Assembly (NCBI GenBank): GCA_030272585.1
Contig: BSYQ01000006.1
Coordinates: 3,435,001-3,499,000 of the forward strand
Length of the DNA: 64,000 nt
Direction of reading: 5' to 3'
From: Bryopsis sp. KO-2023
Lineage: Eukaryota > Chlorophyta > Ulvophyceae > Bryopsidales > Bryopsidaceae
Within the stretch, counting starts at the first letter, position 1. Each line of letters opens with the position of its first letter. This document shows, piece by piece, positions 41,920-53,909 of the stretch. The notes beneath the pieces were generated by a model that was given only the letters and a program-made list of their open reading frames with translations, was not told the DNA's origin and did not search any database. The translations under genes were made by a program, and so were the position numbers.

Positions 41920-42218
41920 ATTGCAAAACCCAAAACCAACAGTGTGACAAAGCCTTTCCCCGGTGTAACGATCAACGTTGCAAAACCAAAAACCAACAGT
42001 GTGACAAAGCCTTTCCCCGTTGTAACAATCAACGTTGCAAAGTCCACAACCAACAGTGTGACAAAGCCTCTCCCCATTGTAACAATCAACGTTGCAAAGT
42101 CCACAACCAACAGTGTGACAAAGCCTCTCCCCATTGTAACATTCAACGTTGCAAAATCAACAACCAACAGTGTGATAAAGCCTTTCATCGTTGTCACAAT
42201 CAACGTTGCAAAGTGCTG
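41920..42218 (+). repeat. 57-bp tandem array 1, about five copies
   Basis: Unit of 57 bp with cgttgcaaa, ccaacagtgtgacaaagcc and ttgtaaca. Because 57 is a multiple of three, a Cys/Gln/Lys-rich open frame runs through it. The unit is a diverged relative of array 2. Confidence 0.9.
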
Positions 42219-42249
42219 ACAAATCATCGTGAAAAGGCCTGTCTGCGTT

Positions 42250-43011
42250 GTAACATGCATCGTTGTGGAGTGCACATTCTTCCGTGCTCAGAGGCCTGAT
42301 AACGTTGTATGATGCATCGTTGTGGAGTGCACATTCTTCCGTGCTCAGAGGCCTGTCTACGTTGTAACATGCATCGTTGTGGAGTGCACATTCTTCCGTG
42401 CTCAGAGGCCTGATTACGTTGTGAACTGCATCGTTGTGGAGTGCACATTCTTCCGTGCTCAGAGGCCTGTCTACGTTGTACCATGCATCGTTGTGGAGTG
42501 CACATTCTTCCGTGCTCAGAGGCCTGTCTCCGTTCTAGCATGCATCGTTGTGGAGTGCACATTCTTCCGTGCTCAGAGGCCTGATTACGTTGTGAACTGC
42601 ATCGTTGTGGAGTGCACATTCTTCCGTGCTCAGAGGCATGTCTCCGTTGTAACATGCATCGTTGTGGAGTGCACATTCTTCCGTGCTCAGAGGCCTGATT
42701 ACGTTGTGAACTGCATCGTTGTGGAGTGCACATTCTTCCGTGCTCAGAGGCCTGATTTCGTTGTGAACTGCATCGTTGTGGAGTGCACATTCTTCCGTGC
42801 TCAGAGGCCTGTCTCCGTTGTAGCATGCATCGTTGTGGAGTGCACATTCTTCCGTGCTCAGAGGCCTGTCTCCGTTGTTACATGCATCGTTGTGGAGTGC
42901 ACATTCTTCCGTGCTCAGAGGCCTGATTACGTTGTGAACTGCATCGTTGTGGAGTGCACATTCTTCCGTGCTCAGAGGCCTGTCTACGTTGTAACATGCA
43001 TCGTTGCAAAT
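42250..43011 (+). repeat. 57-bp tandem array 2, about thirteen copies
   Basis: Unit of 57 bp with gcatcgttgtggagtgcaca, ttccgtgctcagaggcctg and cgttgtaaca. Three frames on the two strands stay open for 200 or more codons because the period is divisible by three. These are best read as CACTA subterminal repeats and not as protein genes. Confidence 0.92.
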
Positions 43012-43210
43012 GGAGCACTCAGCCATGTCATTTCGAAAAGACGTCAACCATGCTAACCGGGCCTTCTGCGTGATTCGCCGGCTGGATGTGGGTGCTAAAA
43101 AAACCAGCATTGTTAAATGTGCACTCCACAACGATGAAAAACAACCATGCAAAAGGGGTGTAGAACAACGTTAATGATGTCATTAACCATGCGATTGTTT
43201 ACAACGTATT
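43012..43210. other. CACTA right subterminal region
   Basis: No gene. About 115 bp up to the right end are also present, inverted, at 45866-45980. A stretch catcgttgcaaatg/cactca/ccatgt near 43003-43030 is also found at 38430-38460, on the other side of the captured-looking segment. Confidence 0.75.
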
Positions 43211-43229
43211 CAGCGAATTTCCTATAGTG
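43211..43229 (-). repeat. CACTA right terminal inverted repeat
   Basis: Reads CACTATAGGAAATTCGCTG on the minus strand, followed on the plus strand by the tag duplication at 43230-43232. Confidence 0.88.
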
Positions 43230-43232
43230 TAG

Positions 43233-45865
43233 GCGATATCATTGACCTCCGAGTTCGGTGAGCAAAAAAAGTATGTGTGCATGTAATCGATTTCTGTTTG
43301 TTGCTGCTCACACAAACTCTGGAGTGGACTAGATCGTTGCCATCTAGTTGAGGCTGCATAAGTTGCTTGCAATTGACGTTGGGTTAGCAGCAAAATGTCG
43401 AGTGGTAGAAACCATCACTACTCTGAAAAATCCCAACAGCCACAAGCTGACTAATGATACACCTTTCTGTTTTTGACACGATCGATCGAGAAAGAACCCA
43501 AAGCTGCTTTTTTGAATCTCTGACAAAGACCACAGAAACCCTTTGAAAGGTAGCAATTCCATTCTGGTGCATTGGAAATCTGGAAAGGCAGAAAATCCAT
43601 GTTTGCTAGTTCCCCCTGTGACCAAGGGCTCTCTCACATTCATTTTCTTGGACGTCAGTGGCAGTCCTTTCTGGCGTTACGATGGGATACTTCAAACCAC
43701 CGGTGGTACCCAGTTCCATCATCACCATCGTGCTGCACAGCCATCCTGCCTGGAAAACCCCGCTCTAGCCTCCTTTCCACCACGCCTATTTATGTTTTGC
43801 TGCATAAACAGGCACGGAACCTGACCACGCCGCTTCCCTCAGAATCATACCGCTCATCGAAACCTTATCCGATCTGGGGCAGGCAATTTGATGGATCAGC
43901 TTTTTTTCGATGGACGTTTTCTTGAAGAGTCGCGTGACAATCACACAAAGGTCATGTTGGGGTATTCCGATTCTGGCAAGGATGCAGGGAGGCTGGCGGC
44001 CAGTTGGGGTCTGTGCAAGTGCCAGGAGACGCTAGTTGAAGTTTCCAAGAGGAATTAAGTTGAGCTTGTTCCATGGACGTGGAGGTAGTGTTGGGTGAGA
44101 GGAGGGGGACCCATGTGGCTCGGTGTTCAATCGCAGCCGCCAGGCTCGATCGGAGGGAAGTCGGGGATTGCTGAGCAGGTGATGGGAAGACTATTTGAAT
44201 GAGGTCGGCGGTGATCGACTCAAAGATCCACCTCAACATGGGAGGTTATTGGGTAAGGGGGGGAAATGGGCAGGGTACGGACCAGGTTGGATTCTTCTGA
44301 AAAAATTATATGAAGGAAAAAAAAGGAACTGGGAAAAAGAAGATGGGATTGTTGTTGTTTTTTCCCTCTCAAACATGAAAAAGAAAGGATTGTTGTTGTT
44401 TTTTCCCTCTCAAACATGAAAAAGAAAGTGTCAGGTGCATGACCACCAACCTCTGTTTGAATGAGGTCGGCGGTGATGGACTGGGCAGCCCCACCTCAAC
44501 ATGGGTGGTAGAAAATTTTGGGGGGAAGATACCAGTGTTTGAAGGAGTGTGGTTTTTAAGGGCAAATTTGGGTTTCAGCAGGTGGATTGCTAGAATGGCA
44601 TATAGCTGCGTTTGGCTTTTTTTTTCTACATGGGTGGTGGAAAAGCTCAATGGGGGCAGTGATCATGAATGAAAAAAAATAAAAAATTTGAATTGAACAG
44701 AATCGGATGATGAGGGTCAGAAAAAAAAAAGAGACTGTTGTTTGGAGAGAAGATTTTTTTTTTTCAAAAGAAGAACAGGAATGGAATGGTAGATAGGAAA
44801 GAAGTGGACGAAAGTTAATTTTCTTTTGCATTGAAGAGGATTAGATAAGATATTCTCATGGACAACAATATTTGTTTTTATTTTTTGATGGGCCACCCCC
44901 AAGTCTCCCTCACCTCCCTGGATAAACACGCGAAACTGGCCGGTCGATCGCAACCAAGCTCTATTTGAATGAGGTCGGTAGCGATCGACTCAAAACCCAA
45001 AAATGGGCAGGGTGGGGGAGGATCAGTGAGGGGGAGACAGAAGGGGGTGGTAAGAACAGTCCTGTAAAAATTTCTGGAAAAAACAATTTGGACAATGAGC
45101 AATTTTTCTCAGTGTGTTTTGTGTGTCACTTAAATGGACCAATTTTGCATTCAGCAATTTCAGAATCCCAACGATCCCAGCGCAATTTCCTAGCGATTGC
45201 ATCCAAGAATGCTTTTGCGCTGTATATGTATTATATGTGATCCTATATAAGTCAACCTGATGACACCCATTTTGACATGCAAAAATAAACTCATCCAGCC
45301 CAGCCCATCGCTGCATGTGTACATACCAGAATTTGGCCATAATTCTTTTTCAAAATTACAGGTGCCCACCTGTGTTTCTGACAATTTGCAAGTTTTGTTG
45401 AAGGAAACTGGGGCGACATTTGTGCAGGATGGAGGTGATACTTCAGACCATAGAGTAACCCCCATTCAATTTTTGGTTTCGCATTCTTGCACTGCCCTCA
45501 GTTCAGAAATAGATTGTAAGAAGTATTTCTTGAAAGATGGACCGACATATATGGGAGTCAAGAAACATGTGTTCTTTGTTTCGATTTCAAGATTGTTTTT
45601 CCCCCGACATATATGGGAGTCGAGAAACATGTGTTTTTTGTTTCGATTTCAAGATTGTTTTTCCCCTGGTGAGGCTGGTTCTGGGATGTGTCAGTCATGG
45701 GGGAAAATGAAGGAATGTATGACTGATGAGTCATCCTTTCTGACGCATCAGATGTGTCCAGCAGGCAATGCAAATATCAACTGATGTTCTTTCGAAAGTC
45801 CTGCCAAACCAAGCACAACATCCGCACCAACCAGCGACTACTGTGACTCTATCCAAAACATCGAT
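43233..45865. other. Gene-poor DNA with dispersed and duplicated motifs
   Basis: No convincing gene. A motif ttgaatgaggtcggcggtga occurs near 44195, 44457 and 44966 with similar flanks (cacctcaacatgg twice), so the segment has local duplications. A 62-bp sequence is directly repeated at 45541 and 45603. An open frame 45260-45784 with a splice-like acceptor at 45361 is possible but has no recognised domain. Confidence 0.5.
45541..45665 (+). repeat. 62-bp direct duplication
   Basis: Two near-identical copies begin ccgacatatatgggagtc and end gattgtttttccc. Confidence 0.9.
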
Positions 45866-46000
45866 GACTATGGGAGATTCGCTGAAAACGTTGTGATATA
45901 TTACAGCTTTAATGACACCATTAACGTTGTTCTACACCCTTTTCACATGGTGGTGTTTTTATCGTTGGCGAAGTGCACAATCAACAATGTCATTTCTGGG
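45866..46000 (+). mobile_element. Isolated CACTA-type end, same family
   Basis: Starts gactatgggagattcgctga. It matches the inverted right end of the large CACTA element over about 115 bp, including the conserved block attaacgttgttctacaccc. It faces rightward, so it would be the left end of another copy. I find no matching far end in the window; it is probably truncated, and its first base is g instead of c. Confidence 0.8.
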
Positions 46001-46503
46001 AGGCCCCTGGACCAGCCAATGAATCCCGCAGAAGCCCCGAATTGCACGATTGACGTCTTCTGGAAAGCATGTGGTGAGGTGCATATTTTGCCTGGTTGGA
46101 AAATACAACGCAGACAGCAGGCTTCCTTTTGGTACATTCACCAATGTCTTCAGAGGATGAGTGGACGTTCTGATTTTGCCATGTTGGTTGGTGGGATGTT
46201 GAGGCGTTGAGTTCATCCGTCCACATCAACACGCTTTGTTGATTGTCGCTTGATTTACGGATAGAGCCCGAATTCAACCTCCTCCTTATATTTCGAATTG
46301 CCTGTTTGTTGATGAAATGCTCTCGCTTGAGGTGATCTACTCGAAAAATAAGGATTTAACAAAAAAGTTACTTTACTTACAGGTAATAAAATCAGAAAAT
46401 TTTTATTACAAATCAGTTAAGTTCTTGAAACAAAGAAAAAATTTAACAGAAGAAAAATAAGGAAAAAAAAAAACGAAAATTATTGAAACTCAACAAAATT
46501 TAC

Positions 46504-47103
46504 CTTCCACTGTCTCCCTGACTGAGTCAAGCACGGCATTTGGAGTGACCCCAATTTGCAACTTCGCCGCTATTTTTCGCTTAGGAGATGGTCCCAAACG
46601 TTGGGGGGGGAAAGAGGCTTCATGACCGGAGTGAATACCACAATACTCAACTGTGATTTTTTCAGTTTCCAGGTCCTCTATAGTCGACACAAACACTGTA
46701 CAATGTTGTCCAGATTTGCACGAGCCTTGAGTCCTTGTTTTCCTCAACCCTTTTCCTGTCGATTTAAACGTCCCACTCCTATGGCACTCCCAAAATGTGT
46801 TCGATTTCGTCCCACTTTTTCTGGCCCCACCTCGTAATCTCAAGGTATGCTTGTTTTCAAATGCTCTCTTCCACTTTTTGAAATCATACTTGCTGCACTC
46901 AAATTTTTCAATTTTTACTTCAGGGTTATGTTCTTTTTGAACATGAGAAACAAACAGCTTCACCGAGGCAAAGGCTTGTCCACATTGTCCACAATCAACA
47001 CTTGCTTTCCCTGCAAAAATGTTGTGGGCATCCCTTCGATGCCGTCCAAGTTGTTTTGCAGTCTTGTATACTTTGCTGCACCCCTCAAAATCACACTTCA
47101 ATT
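46504..47103 (-). CDS. C2H2 zinc-finger / FLYWCH-like exon, probably transposon-derived
   Basis: Internal exon of 600 bp with an acceptor (tttgtgcag) at its start and a donor (gtaaat) at its end. It begins with two C2H2 fingers (CDFEGCSKVYKTAKQLGRHR and CGQCGQAFASVKLFVSHVQ). It continues with FWECHRSGTFKSTGKGLRKT, GSCKSGQHC and VEYCGIHSGHE, the WRKY/GCM1-FLYWCH-like fold common ahead of MULE transposases. It ends in a short Pro/Lys-rich part. I find no transposase catalytic exon downstream, so this may be a domesticated or broken copy. Confidence 0.6.
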
Positions 47104-48568
47104 CTGCACAAAAGAACCACTGGCCCTTATTTATTTTTTGACCGTTTAAAAAAAAATAAAAATAAAAATATATTTATATTTATATTTATATTATAAATAT
47201 AATATGCCATGAAACAATGAAGTGAAAAAAGGAGCTCAGGTTTCTGAACTGCATACCATTCAATTATGCACAAGATAGCAAACTGGCTGCAGCATTACTC
47301 AGAGAACTGAGCAGTACTCAGTAAATAGACTCAATCCCACTTGTGACTCCTTTTCCTCGTCGCAGAGTTCCAAAAAAACCCGACAAACACGTCATATACA
47401 TCCACTTCCAACACACCTTCACCCTGGTCTCTGTTCTCTGTTTGGGTCGCCGGCTTCTCGACGGAACTCTCCATGCGACCACCTTTCTGGTTTTCAACCG
47501 GTTCCACTTCAGACGACGTCGGGTGTGTCGCGCTCTCTGCGTGCGTAGTACTGTGGATGGCTTCCCGTTGGACGTCGCCAGTAACGTTCGCAGTTTTTGA
47601 TGAGACTGAATTGAGATTTAGGCGGACACGCTGGAAATGTGATAGTCGGACATGGAACAACGTCCCTGACGACTTTTAACGGGATGTACTCAACACTCCG
47701 ATAAAATCACCCAATCGCTGCAGAGGCAAAAAACAAACAAGAAGGAAATTCGGCTGGTGTTTTCCAGCACAAGTGTTCATTCCTGCCCGTTTTCAATTCT
47801 GTTAAAAAAAGCTGTTTTTTGTTCATTTTTTTTCCTGGGGAGGGGGCAGTCTTTTTTCTTTTCTTTCTTGGAAACATCTAAAACAAACCAACAAACAATA
47901 TCCCAATCCTGAAACATGAAAAAACAACAAAAAACACCACGGTATCCTCCGGAATTGAAAACTTTCAGCTTTTTCTTTTGCTTCCTTTTCGGTTTTTCCA
48001 TTGTTTTGTTCCCTTTTCCATTTTGTTTTGAAAATTTCCAGAAATAGGGACTACAAAAATATGAACAGCTCGGGTTGGGTTGCTGAACATCCGCTCCACA
48101 TCGCCTTCCCCAAACAGTGGCAAGGAGAACATTACACATTACAATAATCACATTTCGTCTAACCCTTGCCAGAAATTGTCGGGAACCCTCGAATGGAGCC
48201 GCGAAACAATTGCGTAACATGCTCTGCATCCACCTCTCCAAACAAACAAAAAGCTGTTTTTCTTTTTCTCCCATCTACAAGAACTTCACGTTTTTTTCCC
48301 CGCTACTGTACAGGCAAATCCAAACATTACAAAAAAAACACTGAAAATCCTGCCACCTCTCTCCCGGAAAAAAAAAATACAAGGCATTTTTTTCCCTTTC
48401 TTTTCCTCGAATTCCCTCTGCAACCCTTCTTGTTGGCGAAAAGAAAAACACAGAAAGGGACTGCATTTGGAATGGAAAAAACGAACACTGCCGTCTCCTG
48501 CTCTCTTGACCATACCCCCTCTATAAATGATCCCAGCATCGTGAAGAAAATTGAAATTCGCCCCCCCC
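47104..48568. other. Intergenic, AT-rich, no supportable gene
   Basis: It has an AT-rich run at 47150-47205. An open frame 47331-47660 (minus) without an ATG is Glu/Thr-rich and unrecognised. The 3' UTR of VPS4 ends here. Confidence 0.5.
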
Positions 48569-51500
48569 TCAACCCTCTTCTCCGAATTCCGAAGTGAATT
48601 TGATGAACACCTCCAAGTCATCTTTGCTGACAGTCGGCTTGGCTCTTAGCATCGATTTTTTGAAATCCATCATGGAAATCGGTGGGGGAATCACTTGATT
48701 TGCCATGTCGTTTTCCGCGAAATACTGGAGAGACATTTCTTTCGCACCGGGTGCGTTGGGAGCACAGGGAACGTATTTCGGACCGTCTTGGCCGGGTATT
48801 TGCCTGAAGTGTGTGGATTCTCGCAACAGCCGGATGGGTTGCATCAACACGTCTTTCACCACTGTCGAAACATCGGATCCTATGTATGACAAATTCCAAT
48901 TTTCAATTTATTTATTTATTTATTTATTTTTAATTACAGAAAGCTTGTTGTATGGTGGAGAAAATTTCACACGAGATGAAAAGCCAGTCGAAGGCAACTG
49001 TTCTCAAGAAAAAAAAAAGGATATGCTAGGTCTGTCGATTCCTCACCGAAAGGTTATCCACATGCCAACATGAGAAAGACTTTAAAAGACTTCAAGAAAT
49101 GGAGAGCAATTCATCAAAGATGGAAAAGAAGGATGCATCTCCATGCTGTTCGTGAAAACAACATTTTTTTAAATAGTTTTTGTTGTTATTGCTGACAAAC
49201 CTGAGAATCCAGGGGTCATTTCGCCCAAGTTTTTATAATCTTCGTCGTTCAATTCATTTGGAGTGCTCCCCAGGTGGAGTTTGAACATGTGAGCTCGAGC
49301 TGGGGCTTCTGGAAGGGGAATATAAATTCGCTGGAAACACACATAAAAAAACAGAAAAAGTGAAACCAAAACTGTAACCAAGAAATGGAATTCATGAATT
49401 GGCAGAGTTCCTTTACACTTGGGCACATCTGCAAAACTTTATCAGGCAAGGCAACAATGCTTTAATTTTTTCTAACTGAAACTTTTTCAGCAAACCCACA
49501 GTGAAGGGGGGGGGTCCATCCGGATTTGAGTTCAAATAAAAACACTACTCAAGAGAGTCTGCATAAAATTGAAACTAGTGTTGAAACATCCAAGCTATCC
49601 AGCTGCCATTATTGCCTGCTCTCAGTCGAACTACAAAATCCAACTGTGAAATCCAACGGTTCCATAGGGGATCCATTTATCAAAATCCAAACGGAAAGAA
49701 TGGCTTACCTTTTCAAAGCGTCGTCTGACAGCTTGATCAAGAGCGTAAGGAAGATTAGTCGCCCCCAAAACCAAAACATTGGCAGTGCTGGAACGCACCC
49801 CTTGCATTTCCTGTAGGAACTGAGTTTTGATTCTCCGGGCGGCTTCGCTCTCATTGTCGCCACGGGCACTACAAAGTGAATCCACCTGAAAAAAAAAAAA
49901 AGAACTTGCCTCGAAACTGCACAATCATATAATCCTCTTCTTTACTTTACTTATTATATTTCATTTCATTATATTTCTTTATTTCTTTATTCATTTATTC
50001 CCAAATGAAGCTGTGTTGAATCTCCAACTTTCCTCGGCATCCCTCCCCCCACCCCCCTCCTCCAAAAGATCGTTTAATTCCAGAGGGAAATGCATGTATT
50101 TAGATCTTTGTTATTTTGGGAGGCACCATAAGGTGGATTGACAAATATCAAAAATGGAATACCAAGGAAAAAACCCAAAACATTTTCGAAGGCAATATCG
50201 TCTCAAATACCTCATCCAAGAACACAATGGACGGCGCATTGTCTCGAGCCATCTGGAACAAGTTTGCAACCAGTTTTTCACTTTCACCCATCCATTTGGA
50301 AACCTGAGATTCACCACACAAAAGATCAAGTGCTGAGTAAGCAAACAACATTTGAAACATATTGAACACTCGAATCCTACTTCCCCCCTTTTTTCCCTCA
50401 GATTGGGGGAGCATCATTTCCTTTCGGGGCCTTTGAAGACCAGCAATGAAACAGATAGTATTTATTTTCAATGACCAGCAATGAGACAGATAGTATTTAT
50501 TGTCGATGAGCAAAAGAAAATACTGTATGTATATGTATGTATGTGTATATTTCTCTCTGTATAGAAAGAGAATTCGCTGCTCCTCACCAGATCAGAAGCT
50601 GTCACACTGAAAAAAGTCGAGTCCGCCTCAGTTGCCACTGCCTGCGTAACGATTGCAGAAAAGTGAGTGAGGGTGCTGACAATCCACAGTAAAAAAATTA
50701 CAACAATCAAAAAAGAAAAACAGCAAGAGAAGGAGACAAAGACAAGAAATCCCAGCCATTGACCACTGAACACGTGGTGCAAACATAACTACAGTTTTTC
50801 ATGTTTGAAGAGAAAGCTGAGAGGCTGGCGGGTTTCATTGGAATGGCGCAAAAAAAGGTGATTATTTGCGAATAGTCGTGGAACGCTCTGGATAATGTGA
50901 GCAAATATTACTGCACCTTGGCCAGATATGATTTTCCTGTTCCCGGGGGTCCATACAGTAAGATTCCTTTCCATGGTTTCCTCTCACCTGTGATCATCCC
51001 AAACTCAAAAAGTCTAGATTTGCTAAAATGTTTTTTGCCCCCCCCCCCCAAAATAAAAAATAAAAATAACATAATGGAAATGTTCAAATATTTGATAAAA
51101 ATGACCAGACAATCTTCAAAAAACAGTTTCTTTTGGTGGATCCATAGTTCTTGGCGACAGGCCATTGGAATTGATGAAAAGGGAGAAATGCATTATTGCT
51201 GTTCAATAAAATACCTGTGTAGAAGTGTGGGAATTTTACTGGAAGAACCACAGCTTCTTTCAGAGCATCCTTTGCACCCTCCAATCCAGCAATGTCATCC
51301 CACTGATGAAAAGAAAAAATTCACACCAGTTGGAGACAGAGAGAAATTTAAAATTCAAATTGGAATTCTATGATTTCAGCAAAAGGTAATACAAATCTAT
51401 TCGTAGATATTGAATTGACTGTGAACAAACCTTGACGTTGGGCTTCTCTGTCATAATAGAACTTGCCAAAGCCCCTTGCAATTTCTCCTTTTCATCCTGC

Positions 51501-52080
51501 AACAGAGAACAAACCCCATAACAGGCTTTTAATAGAGACAGGAAACATAACTGGTCAACCTACAGCTTCCAAACAGCTTCTATTCGAAACAAATTCCGCC
51601 AGCAAAGCAAAGAGATGAAAAAAAGAGTGTGCAAGGATGTTGACACTCACGTCCTCTTTTGCATCTTTTCCCTTGGGTTTCGCCTTCACTCCTGTTGCGT
51701 TGTTCGATGCGGACGGGGCTGTATCCGAAACTTGCTCGTCAATCGCTTTTTTAAGGAACTCTGCGCGAGCCAAATACTCCTCGAACTACCCGACGAGAAG
51801 AAAAAAAATAAAAATTGAAGTCATCGCCATTCCATTCTGGACTTGAGAGAACAACAGTATTTTTTTTTTCCTGTTGAGAAGTCGTGTTGTTGGGGATATG
51901 GGTAACATCATTTTCCACTTTTTTCTTGGCAGGTCACCTTTGCCGTGATCGCGGCCTTCGCTTGTGGGTTCTTCTCATATTTCAAGTGAGTTTGGAAATA
52001 CTCGAGCGCAGACTTGTACAATCCGAAAGCTTTCTGAATATTCCCAGCCTCATCTTCCTTCACTGCCTCCTTCACAAATT
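48569..52080 (-). CDS. VPS4: Vacuolar protein sorting-associated protein 4 (AAA ATPase)
   Basis: Disassembles ESCRT-III filaments at endosomes and in membrane scission. Exons read leftward: 52080-51938 (MIT domain, [20 protein letters not shown]), 51785-51651, 51496-51431 ([15 protein letters not shown]), 51302-51215 ([18 protein letters not shown]), 50987-50917 (Walker A GPPGTGKS), 50641-50588, 50303-50211 (Walker B IVFLDE), 49885-49709 ([17 protein letters not shown], then arginine-finger RRRFEK), 49330-49201 and 48879-48569, ending FTSEFGEEG. All junctions are GT-AG and the phases I checked agree. The first exon, with the start codon, is not found; only a handful of residues should be missing. 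The gene is unusually finely split for this window, with exons of 54-177 bp in the ATPase domain. All catalytic residues are present. Confidence 0.95.
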
Positions 52081-53909
52081 CTTTTCGAAAGAACGAACAA
52101 AGGATGGTCGCGTCAGGTTCCGAACTCCACGCAAAAACGATATCGACGTCTTGAAATTGTCACATACCAATCGCTTTCCCCTTGAAATCCGAGTACATTC
52201 TCCTCCTTTCGTCAACGAGCTTTCTTCCAGCTGTTGTTTTCTATTCCCGAGACTCGGTTCGGATGGGGAAAAAAAAATCAACACCGAGCGACGAGCGAGG
52301 ATTTATCACTCTTCGGAAGGAAACTCCGTGTCGCTGCAGGCTGAGATAATTCAAAGAACAAAAAACACGGAGCAGCAAGAAGCAACAAAACAGGGGGAAG
52401 CTGTGTTGTGTGAGCTTGTTTTTTCTTTCAAACGAGTCTGTTTCCTTCTTGTGATGATCCACGGCTGGGAATAAACTGTCCGGCGGAAAAAAAAGCAGGG
52501 AAGGGGAAGCTGCGACAAAAAATGAGATGATGAATAATTTCCCAATGTTGTACGACACGGCACAAGCAAATCCTTCTTGCTTCTTGGGTCGACAGCCCCT
52601 TTGAGCTGCTGTAATGTAAGTGTGGAATTGCTTGCTTGTGGAATCCTTCCTGAAGAAAGATTGCTATTGAACAGGTAATAAAGACCTGCACTTGTCTGAG
52701 CAAATCATCGAGTCAAAGAATTTTGAAAAACCTTTCTCCACACGCCCCCTCCATTCATAGAAAAGAGAGCGACTATTTACCCCTAAAAAAATTCTGTTGT
52801 CAGAAAGAAAAGACTCTGTAAAAACTCCTCTAACTTCGTTGGGACTAATCCGTCCACTGAATTTATGTCACACTTTTGATTTGATACCTCCTTTGATCAT
52901 CCATGTCCATGAATCACTGACCACGCGTTTCCACTAAGCTTAATGAGTGAAATTATCGCTCTATTTTAACAACCTGGACCCACTGCTCAAACAAAAGCCA
53001 CATCACATATCAGCCACCCAAAAGTAGTTTGCCTCTAGGATGCTTGTTCGAATATTTCTGACCAACCTCCCCAACATTGCTCAGACAGAAGTTGGTGCAA
53101 ATTGTCTGCTTTCAAGAACCTGAGTGAGACGCGTTTTTAAAGACCATTTGTGGCTCAATCTTGGCTCTGTTTGCTTCAGTGCAGTCAGTCAGACATACCT
53201 ACTGTTCAGACCATCTACAATAGATTAATAGATTTCATTGATTGGGTGAAGAAATAGGACGCATACAAGGAGTCGGAACCATTCCCTCCCCCCCCCCCTT
53301 TAAAAAAATATTGAAACTCAACAATTGATCACCAGCTGACTACAGGAGTCGAGATATGCACGATGGGATGCCCATTCAAAGCACTCGTGCAAGTTCACCA
53401 CGTAAACAAAAGCAGTCGCAATGTTTTTAAGAAATCAGTAGAGGAAAAAAAAATGTGCAGATAAGTTTCAGTGTCCCCAGCATGCAATCAGATTCCTTTT
53501 TAATCCTCGTTTCAAAGTGACTTTTCACCCAAGAAACAAACGATAAACAGTGCCATGTCTAAAGCACCATAAAAGAAACGACTAGATGTGAAAAAAAAAT
53601 AGTACCAAAACACGAATATTTAACGTGTTATCCCTCTCTGCGTCAAGATGCAGATCTGATCAATCTCCTCATTCACTTATTGTTTTCTGAGAGTTGGCGC
53701 ACACTCTTGAGATCTGAACCTGACCTCAATTATTGTTCACGAGTGAGGATTAGTTTTCACAGTAACCAATTTCAGCAGCCCAATGCCCCACTGCTCAGAT
53801 CAGTCATTCACTTCAAAAAACCCCAAGGTGAAAATCCGATTGGGCTGCTTTCACCATGCCCTGAGGGTGATCAGTATAGAACTCTGGAATTCTCAGCTGC
53901 ATCTACGCG
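52081..53909. other. Intergenic, no supportable gene
   Basis: The first exon and promoter of VPS4 should lie at the left of this stretch. The rest has no coding signal that I can see. Confidence 0.5.

Larger units (their letters stand above)
12560..43229. mobile_element. Complete-looking CACTA (EnSpm-type) DNA transposon, ~30.7 kb with nested LTR elements
   Basis: The left end begins CACTATGGGAGATTCACT; the right end, on the other strand, begins CACTATAGGAAATTCGCT. The first 19 bases agree at 15, and all four mismatches are transitions. The trinucleotide tag flanks both ends (12557-12559 and 43230-43232), which is the 3-bp target duplication typical of this superfamily. Inside are a Tnp2-type transposase gene (minus), a divergent second gene (plus), tandem arrays and a hairpin. 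LTR element A (19523-36327) sits in the second gene and contains LTR element B. Without A, the CACTA element is about 13.9 kb. The matched ends and duplication argue that this is one insertion and not a chance assembly of pieces. Confidence 0.9.

Noticed and set aside
42224-43152. Cys-rich repeat proteins of ~200-240 residues on both strands
   Set aside because: They come from the 57-bp repeat, whose period is divisible by three; three frames are open at once, which real coding would not explain.
12560-43229. Reading the region as a cluster of separate host genes
   Set aside because: Matched CACTA ends, a tag duplication, and Tnp2 motifs in order make one transposon the simpler account.
45260-45784. 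Plus-strand 174-codon frame as a gene
   Set aside because: Part of it is the 62-bp duplication and no domain is recognised; one acceptor-like site alone is not enough.
47331-47660. Minus-strand Glu/Thr-rich frame
   Set aside because: No ATG at the start, no domain, and no consistent splice site.
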